NCBI GenBank assembly: GCA_964608735.1
Contig: CAZSPL010000202.1
Coordinates: 1 to 7,179 of the forward strand
Length of the DNA stretch: 7,179 nt
Direction of reading: 5' to 3'
Origin: CAZSPL01 sp964608735
GTDB lineage: Bacteria; JAJVIF01; JAPKYR01; CAZSPL01
The notes under the pieces are model-generated. The model made no database searches, had not been told where the DNA came from, and worked only from the letters and a program-made list of their open reading frames with translations. Below, piece after piece: positions 1-5,962 of this stretch. Every line of letters starts with the position of its first letter. The stretch's first letter is position 1. A program made the translations under genes and the position numbers.

Positions 1-581
1 TGGAAGCGAAAGACCCGTTTGACAGTTTAATAAGACGCCTGAGCGAAGCGGACGAGCGGGAATTCCAGGAGCGGTCCGTCGATAAGCCGCCCGTATGCCG
101 CCAGTGTCACGGCGAGTTGATCGTCGAGGGCAGGTTCTGCCCATATTGCGGTGAGAAGCGTCTCGAGGATGAAGACTTCGATTTCTTCCTGCAGGACGCG
201 CCGAGTATCACGAAGCGGCTGTTCCAGGTTTCACTTCTCGAACTTGAAGCGGACGCGACCTACGAGGAAATGCATTTCACGCGGGTATACCTGCGCATAA
301 AGAACCTCAGCCGCAAGCGATTGAATCTCAGCCTGACATATGCCGACAGCGTTATCATCGATAACACCGGGCGCCAGTATTCATCGCTGCTGAAAGAAGA
401 CATCCCCGAAGGATGGGATCTCGAGCTGTTCGACAACTGGTTCTTCATCTACCCCGGCGCGCATCGAGAGGGCAACCTGCTGTTCCGCGCGGTGCACAAT
501 CCCATACGGAATGTCATCATGTCGGCCACGCCGCAGGATAACGAAGAGGAGCTTTTCATCTTCAGGATGGATAACAAGTAA
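1..581 (+). CDS. Zinc-ribbon protein with C-terminal DUF4352-like beta domain (5' end at the window edge)
   Basis: The frame is open from position 3 and has no ATG, GTG or TTG before a TTG at 117. The window opens with TG followed by in-frame GAA, so the real start codon probably lies one base outside (NTG-GAA), giving about 193 residues. Starting at the TTG would be wrong: a CxxC pair at 96-107 (CRQC) lies upstream of it and matches the second pair at 138-149 (CPYC-G), which together make a four-cysteine zinc ribbon. After an acidic linker comes a beta-rich part (roughly codons 60-190) with a 'xLRIKNLS' strand, a 'DNTGRQY' turn and a 'YPGAHREGNLLF' strand. These resemble DUF4352/telokin-like Ig folds. 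No signal peptide or membrane segment is visible, so it is probably cytoplasmic. The gene ends in TAA followed by a strong terminator. The zinc ribbon is seen directly; the fold is inferred; the function is unknown. Confidence 0.8.
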   Translation, partial: EAKDPFDSLIRRLSEADEREFQERSVDKPPVCRQCHGELIVEGRFCPYCGEKRLEDEDFDFFLQDAPSITKRLFQVSLLELEADATYEEMHFTRVYLRIKNLSRKRLNLSLTYADSVIIDNTGRQYSSLLKEDIPEGWDLELFDNWFFIYPGAHREGNLLFRAVHNPIRNVIMSATPQDNEEELFIFRMDNK

Positions 582-608
582 CGCATAGACGAGTCTTTAC
601 GAAACTTC

Positions 609-633
609 AGCCGCCCCGGGGCGGCTTTTTTTT
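609..633 (+). terminator. Rho-independent terminator of the zinc-ribbon gene
   Basis: A perfect GC stem, GCCGCC (610-615) with GGCGGC (620-625) around a CCGG loop, is followed directly by eight T (626-633). An A609-T626 pair can extend the stem. It lies 28 bases after the gene's stop codon. On the opposite strand the hairpin is followed by TGAAGTTTC, with no T-run, so it probably acts poorly as a terminator for the convergent gene. Confidence 0.9.
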
Positions 634-646
634 CGCTATCAACAGT

Positions 647-1621
647 TTATGCGGTGTAGTCGATTGCGCTTCCGAGCACCGGGACCGATGCCGAAAGGTC
701 GTTGAAATGGCTGTTGGGGCTTACGCGGTTTGCGACCGCGAGAAGGGTTGTGAGCAGGTCGATGTTCTGATGTATCGACCCCATCATGACTTCGTTCAGA
801 TGCGCCAGCCCGGCCTGCATGCGCATGATGTCGAGTTCGTTGAGCTTCCGGTTAATCTGCTCGATCTCTTCTTCTTCCCCGCGCAGGCGGCTGCGGAAAT
901 CGACCGGCTCGAATTCGATCTTCAATGACTGGCTATCGTCTTCGGTTTTTAGACCAAGTCCGACGAAGTCAACCTCTTCAATGGCGCCGGGCATCACGCC
1001 GATGGTATTGTCTTCATCGGCATTTCCGGCTTCATCGGCGGAGTTATCGTCCGGCTCATCAACCGGTGCCGGATTTGTTGATGGGAACTCGATTCCCTTG
1101 AACTCGACATAATCACCGGCGGGGTCGCTTGCGGGATTAGCCTCCATCGCCCTTGCCGAATCGATACGGTTTTGTAGCGCCGAGAGCCTGCTGAGAAGCT
1201 GCAACTGCTCGGCCTCGATGGATTCCGTGAGTTCGCTCGATTCGGTGGGCGCTTCGACCGGGGTTGGGGAAGATTCATCTGCAGCCGGCGGCTTATAAAT
1301 GGTTTCAGGGGATTCAGGGCTCGGCATCGGCACGGAGACAACTTCGGTCAGCCCCGCGTGTAACGTTGTGAACAAGCCCTCTACACCGGGCGTGAACGAG
1401 ATGGACTGGTAAACGACCATCCGTCCCGCCATGAACGCTTCACGGCGGAACTGGTTGAGGTTCCCGCGTTCCTGGGCGCTTACGGCGGCGACCGAATCGG
1501 ACGCCCGGGCATCTCGAAGCAGCCCTGGCTCTCCAGGGTCGAGCTGGTATCGCAATAGTGGATCATTCAGCCGAAATTGAGCAAGCTGAAATGCCGCGCG
1601 GCTGACATCCATGTCACTCAT
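647..1621 (-). CDS. Hypothetical acidic protein with disordered middle and C-terminal coiled coil
   Basis: I do not recognise a family for this 324-residue protein. The N-terminal ~100 residues look folded and contain a 'FRREAFMAGRMVVYQ' helix. Residues about 105-135 are rich in Pro, Ser, Glu and Thr. Residues about 136-160 look helical (EAEQLQLLSRLSALQNRI). Residues about 175-225 are strongly acidic with many Asp, Asn and Pro and are probably disordered. A charged coiled-coil-like helix follows at about 248-280 (EEEEIEQINRKLNELDI). The end reads 'LGSAIDYTA'. There is no signal peptide or membrane segment, and no cysteine. The C-terminal helix followed by 'lG..iD..a' weakly recalls the end of YjfB-type putative motility proteins, but the similarity is too short to assign. 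The gene has an extended -10 promoter close upstream. The start is uncertain: ATG at 1619-1621 is only 2 bases from GGAGG, while ATG at 1610-1612 (dropping three residues) is 11 bases from it. Confidence 0.75.
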   Translation of the reverse strand: MSDMDVSRAAFQLAQFRLNDPLLRYQLDPGEPGLLRDARASDSVAAVSAQERGNLNQFRREAFMAGRMVVYQSISFTPGVEGLFTTLHAGLTEVVSVPMPSPESPETIYKPPAADESSPTPVEAPTESSELTESIEAEQLQLLSRLSALQNRIDSARAMEANPASDPAGDYVEFKGIEFPSTNPAPVDEPDDNSADEAGNADEDNTIGVMPGAIEEVDFVGLGLKTEDDSQSLKIEFEPVDFRSRLRGEEEEIEQINRKLNELDIMRMQAGLAHLNEVMMGSIHQNIDLLTTLLAVANRVSPNSHFNDLSASVPVLGSAIDYTA

Positions 1622-1623
1622 CG

Positions 1624-1628
1624 CCTCC
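1624..1628 (-). promoter_or_regulatory. Shine-Dalgarno that leaves the start of the acidic protein ambiguous
   Basis: On the minus strand GGAGG is followed by CG and then ATG (1619-1621), a 2-base spacing that is shorter than usual. The next in-frame ATG, at 1610-1612, is 11 bases away, slightly longer than usual. Either could be used; the sequence alone does not decide. Confidence 0.6.
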
Positions 1629-1639
1629 GTGCATACAAA

Positions 1640-1670
1640 ATTATATCACATGAAACTTCCACCCGGTGAA
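1640..1670 (-). promoter_or_regulatory. Extended -10 promoter for the acidic protein gene
   Basis: Read on the minus strand, TGATATAAT is a perfect extended -10 (TGn plus TATAAT; the hexamer is at 1640-1645). A weak -35, TTCACC (1665-1670, 4 of 6 consensus bases), lies 19 bases upstream. Transcription would start near 1633, leaving a very short leader that just includes the ribosome binding site. Confidence 0.65.
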
Positions 1671-1781
1671 CACGGGGACTCAAATTTTTTTGTGCAATTT
1701 TCGTTCCGTGATTTAATGCGGGGCATCAGCCCCCCCGGCGGCGAAACGTCCTATTTCATCCTTAATGTGGTTGATAAGGCT

Positions 1782-1809
1782 TTGAGGACGCCTAAGAATG
1801 TGATACATT
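1782..1809 (+). promoter_or_regulatory. Extended -10 promoter for the toroid protein gene
   Basis: TGATACATT (1801-1809) is an extended -10 with hexamer TACATT (1804-1809). TTGAGG (1782-1787) is a -35 candidate with a 16-base spacer. The predicted start near 1816 gives a leader of about 19 bases containing AGGAGG (1823-1828). The bases ATGTGATA (1798-1805) are identical to those at the facing minus-strand promoter. Confidence 0.5.
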
Positions 1810-1834
1810 AAAATAACTTCACAGGAGGCCGCCA

Positions 1835-2686
1835 ATGGAGAAACTCAAACACAACCCGCTGAGAATATTCCAGGAAGAAGCGAGCCCCTTCGCGCTCTGG
1901 GTACGCAGGCACATTCTCGAAGATTTCACGCCGCAGGATGAGAAACTTAAAGCCAAGTTGTCCAAGGAACTCCTCGACAAACAGGCCGCCAACGGTTCAT
2001 ACAACAACCGCGTGGCCGATACCGTCGATGCCCTGTTCAAGATGGTGCTGCTGAGGGGTCCGAGGGATCCCGGGCGGAGGGCCGTAGACTGGCTAATGGA
2101 AATCCCGTGGGAAACAATTTCGGGACTCTATGGATGTTCGTTGTTCAACCGGATGACGCACGACGATATCAACGATTTCAAGAACCGCCGCGACCTGATA
2201 TTCAATTCAGGATGTAGCGCTTTCATCAACACCGGCGCGGTGATACATTTCGCGGGCTATTTCGGCACCTCGAATCCCAAGGCTGTCGATGGCGCCGTCT
2301 ATTGCCTCGCGAAAGTCGCCAAGGCGCGCAAAGGGCTTTTCTGCAGCCCGTTCTGTTCCGACAACATCCTGCGCGGTTTCGCGAAACACCCGTTCACCAA
2401 GGACGGCGTGACCGTCAAGAAATGCGTAAAGGCGATGGAAGCCCTCCTGCTCGAAGACGGCGGCTGGAAGAACTGCCAGTTCCCGTATCATACTTTCAAT
2501 GTTATAGCCCAGTCCCACAGCAAGAGCGCCAAACACCAGATAAAGCAGACGCTTTCGAAGATAGTCAACTCGCAGAACGCCGACGGCACCTGGGGCAAGG
2601 AAGACTATAAACATATGGCGACCTTTATGGTGGTTGATGCTTTGAGGGAACAGGATCTTCTGTTTGACTTGTTACCGGAAGATTAA
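1835..2686 (+). CDS. Prenyltransferase/squalene-cyclase-type alpha/alpha-toroid protein
   Basis: This 283-residue protein carries repeats of the terpenoid cyclase/prenyltransferase alpha/alpha toroid. The clearest is residues 246-254 (SQNADGTWG), with further copies near 203-213 (LLLEDGGWKN) and a degenerate one near 47-56 (LLDKQAANGSY). Each is followed by a helix such as 'ADTVDALFKMVL' or 'MATFMVVDALR'. It is far shorter than squalene-hopene cyclase (about 630) or farnesyltransferase beta subunits (about 400). It lacks a DxDD motif, so class II cyclase activity is unlikely. Seven cysteines (101, 127, 157, 170, 174, 197, 214) are notable, including CSPFC at 170-174; metal binding is possible but unproven. 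There is no signal peptide. The start is firm: AGGAGG (1823-1828) lies 6 bases before ATG. The gene is divergent from the acidic protein and ends at its own terminator. The fold is fairly sure; the substrate is unknown. Confidence 0.85.
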   Translation: MEKLKHNPLRIFQEEASPFALWVRRHILEDFTPQDEKLKAKLSKELLDKQAANGSYNNRVADTVDALFKMVLLRGPRDPGRRAVDWLMEIPWETISGLYGCSLFNRMTHDDINDFKNRRDLIFNSGCSAFINTGAVIHFAGYFGTSNPKAVDGAVYCLAKVAKARKGLFCSPFCSDNILRGFAKHPFTKDGVTVKKCVKAMEALLLEDGGWKNCQFPYHTFNVIAQSHSKSAKHQIKQTLSKIVNSQNADGTWGKEDYKHMATFMVVDALREQDLLFDLLPED

Positions 2687-2708
2687 GCATAATGTGTTGA
2701 TGGCTGAG

Positions 2709-2731
2709 AGCCGTTGATAAACGGCTTTTTT
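2709..2731 (+). terminator. Rho-independent terminator of the toroid protein gene
   Basis: Stem GCCGTT (2710-2715) pairs perfectly with AACGGC (2720-2725) around a GATA loop, followed by six T (2726-2731) and, after one A, five more T. The A2709-T2726 pair extends the stem. It lies 22 bases after the stop codon and separates this gene from the ClC gene. Confidence 0.9.
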
Positions 2732-2761
2732 ATTTTTAAACGGTCAAAGATTTAAGAGTGA

Positions 2762-4588
2762 ATGCGGCGATTCAAGGAACAGGCTAAGGTATTCGAGCTT
2801 TACTCGCACCTCCCATGGTACAGCCGTTTACGCAAATTCGTTGTAGCTGTCCTTGACGCTTATCACCTTCATCTCCCCGAGAGCCTTGTTACCAACGTGC
2901 TTGCGGTAGTGGTTGGGATTATAACGGGATATGGCGCTGTCTTTTTCCGCTGGCTGATATCGTACTGGACGAACGATACCGCCCCCCGGGTCGCGGACAT
3001 TTTCGGCTTCCTCGGCATGGGGGCGTTGATATTGGTGCCGGTCATCGGCATGACGGTTGTCGGCATACTCGTTCACTATTTCGCTCCCGAGGCGAGGGGG
3101 CATGGCGTACCCGAGGTGATGGAAGCGGTAGCCATGAAGGGGGGGCGCATCCGCGGGCGGGTGGCTGTAATTAAATCTCTTGCAAGTTCCATCTGCATCG
3201 GGTTCGGAGGCTCGGTGGGGCGGGAAGGCCCCATCGTGCAGATCGGCGCCGCGGTCGGCTCGTCGATCTCCCAGTTCCTCAAGATGTCCGCCGAGCGCCG
3301 AAGATGGCTTACAGCCTGCGGCGCGGGGGCCGGCATAGCGGCAACGTTCAATGCTCCCATCGCAGGGGTCGTTTTCGCGATGGAGGTCATACTGCACGGG
3401 AGCACTATCAGGAGCTTTACATCGATAGTACTCGCCACGGTTGCCGGTTCGGTGATAGGCCGTATCTATTTCGGGAATCATGCCGCGTTCATAGTGCCGG
3501 CTTACAAGATCGTCAATATCGACGAGTACTTATTCTACCTGGCGCTGGGCGTGCTTTCCGCACTTGTCGGCGTAGCTTATTCGCGGCTTGTATATTTGTG
3601 TGAGGATGGCTTTACACTACTCAAGATTCATCCGGTGTTAAAGGCGAGTATCGGCGGCTTGCTGATAGGGTTGATTATCATATTCTACCCGCAGGTCAAG
3701 GGCGTGGGTTATGACACCATCACGCAGATTCTTAATGGCGACGTCGTCATCAATATAATGGTCATCCTCTTTGTGGCCAAGATGTTGGCAACCGCCATCA
3801 CGCTTGGCTCGGGCGGTTCCGGCGGGATATTCGCACCATCGTTGTTCATCGGCTCCTGCCTTGGAGGCACTTACGGGGCGTTGCTTCACGAACACTATCC
3901 CGACATCACGGGGGGCCAGGGAGCATATGCCATGGTTGGAATGGCGGCCGTATTCACCGCCGCCGCGCGCGCCCCGCTTACCGCGATAATGATACTCTTC
4001 GAGTTAACCGGGAACTATGAAATCATCCTCCCCGTAATGACTGCCGCGGTTACAGCCACCATCGTCGCAAATCATTTCCAGCAGGAATCCATCTACACGT
4101 TCAAGCTGGTACGCAGAGGCGTGCGGCTTCGCTGGGGGACCGATACGGACCTCCTGGAAACGATCAAGGTGCGCGATGTCATGCACACCAATATCGACTC
4201 GCTCCATGTGGGCGACACCAAGAAAGACTTCTACAACAGGTTCATCGAGAAACAGCACCAGGGATTCCCGATCCTCGATGAGCACGGCCTGCTGTACGGA
4301 ATCGTAACTTTCAACGACTTCTGTACCGCGGCGAATCTGCCCGACAGCACTCCCGTCCAGAAATTCTGCACGAGGAACCTGGTAACCGTTTTTCCGACGG
4401 ATGACCTCAGCCTGTCGCAGAGAAAGATGGGCATACGTGATATCGGCAGGCTGGTCGTTGTCGACGAGGACGACCCCCGCAGGATGGTGGGTATCATTAC
4501 CCGCAGTGATATCATCGTAGCATATGAGCAGGCGCGGAGGCGCAAGAAGTCCGACGGCCTCATGGCCGGTGGAATAGATACGGGATAA
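2762..4588 (+). CDS. ClC-family chloride channel/transporter with tandem CBS domains
   Basis: This 608-residue inner-membrane protein moves chloride or a related anion. The ClC core (about 40-450) shows the selectivity motifs in order: GHGVP (113-117, where E. coli ClcA has GSGIP), GREGP (153-157, with gating Glu155) and GGIFAPS (354-360). Tyr445 in 'ESIYTF' aligns with the central tyrosine of ClcA. In 'FNAPIAGVVFAMEVI' (196-210), Glu208 matches ClcA Glu202, but Val209 stands where ClcA has the internal proton glutamate Glu203. Two CBS domains follow: about 469-525 (VRDVMHTN to VTFNDF) and about 531-590 (RNLVTVFPTDD to GIITRSDI). These may bind adenine nucleotides, as in other CBS-tailed ClC proteins. 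Length is normal for this subclass. The start is bounded by a TGA immediately before the ATG. The ribosome binding site is weak (AAGAG, 3 bases away), and no clear promoter is visible in the short gap after the terminator. Whether it is a channel or an exchanger is not settled. Confidence 0.95.
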   Translation: MRRFKEQAKVFELYSHLPWYSRLRKFVVAVLDAYHLHLPESLVTNVLAVVVGIITGYGAVFFRWLISYWTNDTAPRVADIFGFLGMGALILVPVIGMTVVGILVHYFAPEARGHGVPEVMEAVAMKGGRIRGRVAVIKSLASSICIGFGGSVGREGPIVQIGAAVGSSISQFLKMSAERRRWLTACGAGAGIAATFNAPIAGVVFAMEVILHGSTIRSFTSIVLATVAGSVIGRIYFGNHAAFIVPAYKIVNIDEYLFYLALGVLSALVGVAYSRLVYLCEDGFTLLKIHPVLKASIGGLLIGLIIIFYPQVKGVGYDTITQILNGDVVINIMVILFVAKMLATAITLGSGGSGGIFAPSLFIGSCLGGTYGALLHEHYPDITGGQGAYAMVGMAAVFTAAARAPLTAIMILFELTGNYEIILPVMTAAVTATIVANHFQQESIYTFKLVRRGVRLRWGTDTDLLETIKVRDVMHTNIDSLHVGDTKKDFYNRFIEKQHQGFPILDEHGLLYGIVTFNDFCTAANLPDSTPVQKFCTRNLVTVFPTDDLSLSQRKMGIRDIGRLVVVDEDDPRRMVGIITRSDIIVAYEQARRRKKSDGLMAGGIDTG

Positions 4589-4592
4589 TTTA

Positions 4593-4617
4593 CGAAGCCG
4601 ACCTTCGCTGTCTTTTT
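4593..4617. terminator. Weak hairpin between the convergent ClC and amidohydrolase genes
   Basis: CGAAG (4593-4597) pairs with CTTCG (4603-4607) around a five-base loop. On the plus strand it is followed by CTGTC and five T (4613-4617). The stem is short and separated from the T-run, so termination would be modest. The T-run overlaps the stop codon of the opposite gene. This is the only candidate terminator in the 27-base gap. Confidence 0.35.
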
Positions 4618-5815
4618 AATTACCCAGGAATTTCTCCACGATCCTAACGAGAACTTCGACACCCGTGACGAAGGCGTCCTCGTCGAGGCGGAATTTCGGA
4701 TGATGATGCGGCCAGACAGCGCCTTTTTCCTTGTTGCCCGCTCCGAGGAAGATGAACGCCCCTGGTACTTTTTCGAGGAAGTACGCGAAATCCTCGCCGC
4801 CCATCGACGGGTTGGGCGAAACGATTTTCTTCCGCGGGATGATCGTGGCGATGACTTCGCGCGCGAACGCCGCCATCTTCGGGTCGTTCGATGTCGAGGG
4901 CAGCAGCCTCGTGTAATCGAGCACCGCATTGCCCCCCATGCCTTTCGCGATTCCCTCGGCGATTTTCTTCATATCGCGCGGGATGCTTCGCCGGTCTTCA
5001 TCGAGGAAAGTCCGGACCGTGCCTTCGTAGAGGACGCTTTCGGGGATGATGTTGTTCGCGGTGCCGCCGTGTACCGAACAGATTGACATCACGGCGCTGT
5101 GATAGGGGTCGACTTGCCTGCTGACGATCGTATGCAACGCGGATACCACTTGCGAGCCGATGAGTATCGGGTCGACCGATAAATGCGGCATGGCGGCATG
5201 CCCGCCTTTCCCATAAATCGTCAGCTTGAAGATATCCACTGCCGCCATGGCGGGGCCGTCGGGTACGGCGATCTCGCCTGTCGGGAAGGGCACCCACGAG
5301 TGAATCGCGAACGCCGCGTCAACCTTGGGATTCTCCAGCACGCCTTCCTTGATCATTACGGCGGCGCCGCCATCGCCCTCTTCGGCGGGCTGCCAGCAGA
5401 ATTTCACGTTTCCCTTTTCGATCCCTCGCTTCGATAAAATCTCCGCCACCCCGAGAAGCATCGCCACGTGGCTGTCATGCCCGCAACAATGCCCGACGCC
5501 GGGATGCTTCGACGAGTAGGGCAGGCCGGTCTCTTCCTGCATGGGAAGCGCATCCATGTCGGCTCTCAGGAGAATTGTCTTGCCGGGCGACTTCCCCTTC
5601 AGAACAGCCACAACCCCGGTACCGGCTATCTTTTTCCCCGCGAGCCCGAGCTTCTTCAGGTTGTCGAGGATATACTGCTGTGTCTTGACCTCTTTGAATC
5701 CCCTCTCGGGATGCATATGAACATGCCTTCGATGTTCGATAACTTTGGTCTCGATGGCTTTTACATCCTTCGAGATCGAGCCCGCGGGCTTACTGGTATT
5801 CTTTGTGGGTGTCAT
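4616..5815 (-). CDS. M20-family metal-dependent amidohydrolase (N-acyl amino acid/hippurate hydrolase type)
   Basis: This 399-residue protein is a full-length M20D-type amidohydrolase. The family uses two metal ions to cleave N-acyl amino acids, hippurate or similar amides in the cytoplasm. Expected residues are present: 'RADMDALPM' (84-92), the CGHD metal site (Cys111, His113), catalytic Glu145 and metal ligand Glu146 in 'WQPAEE', His172 in 'AIHSW', and a C-terminal His371 in the HHP motif. The lid/dimerisation domain (about 190-305) has 'GKGGHAAMPH' with conserved His206. A second cysteine (Cys110) next to the metal cysteine replaces the common Ala. There is no signal peptide; the first 17 residues are a polar extension. 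The start is supported by AAAGGA (5823-5828 on the minus strand) 7 bases before ATG, and by a promoter upstream. The substrate cannot be told from sequence. Auxin-conjugate hydrolase names often attach to this family by homology only. Confidence 0.95.
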   Translation of the reverse strand: MTPTKNTSKPAGSISKDVKAIETKVIEHRRHVHMHPERGFKEVKTQQYILDNLKKLGLAGKKIAGTGVVAVLKGKSPGKTILLRADMDALPMQEETGLPYSSKHPGVGHCCGHDSHVAMLLGVAEILSKRGIEKGNVKFCWQPAEEGDGGAAVMIKEGVLENPKVDAAFAIHSWVPFPTGEIAVPDGPAMAAVDIFKLTIYGKGGHAAMPHLSVDPILIGSQVVSALHTIVSRQVDPYHSAVMSICSVHGGTANNIIPESVLYEGTVRTFLDEDRRSIPRDMKKIAEGIAKGMGGNAVLDYTRLLPSTSNDPKMAAFAREVIATIIPRKKIVSPNPSMGGEDFAYFLEKVPGAFIFLGAGNKEKGAVWPHHHPKFRLDEDAFVTGVEVLVRIVEKFLGN

Positions 5816-5851
5816 AAGATATTCCTTTCTAAAAGAATTAATGGTAAACTC

Positions 5852-5880
5852 ATTATACGGCGAATCGACGGATTTGCTAA
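5852..5880 (-). promoter_or_regulatory. Sigma-70-type promoter for the amidohydrolase gene
   Basis: On the minus strand a perfect TATAAT (5852-5857) is preceded, at a 17-base spacer, by TTAGCA (5875-5880, 4 of 6 consensus bases). Transcription would start near 5845, leaving a leader of about 30 bases that carries AAAGGA at 5823-5828. Confidence 0.65.
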
Positions 5881-5943
5881 GAAGTTTCCCAGAACGCCCA
5901 CCTTAACAGGTAGAATTTGGCTACCGCTTTTCAGTGGAGGCAG

Positions 5944-5962
5944 TAATGCACAGGATGCATTA
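5944..5962 (+). promoter_or_regulatory. Inverted repeat covering the lipoprotein start codon
   Basis: TAATGCA (5944-5950) and TGCATTA (5956-5962) form a perfect 7-bp dyad around the loop CAGGA. The ATG at 5946-5948 lies inside the left arm. In mRNA this could fold over the start codon and dampen translation; in DNA it could be an operator. The Shine-Dalgarno GGAGG (5936-5940) stays outside the stem. A chance origin is possible for a repeat this short. Confidence 0.4.

Noticed and set aside
1662..1691. Possible plus-strand terminator: imperfect hairpin followed by seven T
   Set aside because: The stem has a mismatch, the T-run is seven bases away, and no plus-strand gene precedes it. It overlaps the -35 region of the minus-strand promoter.
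1720..1733. Small hairpin GGGGC-ATCA-GCCCC that might be a riboswitch or regulatory RNA
   Set aside because: It is a single 5-bp stem upstream of the predicted transcription start with no T-run and no surrounding conserved riboswitch motif.
1611..1811. 66-codon plus-strand open frame in the divergent intergenic region
   Set aside because: It begins inside the opposite gene, has no Shine-Dalgarno, and covers both promoters; the product looks random.
2207..2614. Minus-strand open frame opposite the toroid gene
   Set aside because: The plus strand encodes clear QW-like repeats with a firm ribosome binding site; the antisense frame has no support.
2714..2741. Candidate promoter for the ClC gene (TTGATA with a TTAAAC -10)
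   Set aside because: TTGATA lies inside the terminator hairpin, the -10 is poor and the spacing is marginal, so I did not annotate it.
2828..3481. 217-codon open frame on the minus strand opposite the ClC gene
   Set aside because: Its product is a shadow of the ClC coding strand with odd composition (rich in Arg, His, Asp, Pro). The plus frame carries all ClC motifs.
4231..4929. 232-codon minus-strand open frame spanning the ClC 3' end and the amidohydrolase 3' end
   Set aside because: It overlaps two well-supported genes in another frame, and its Arg/Ser-rich product has no domain signature.
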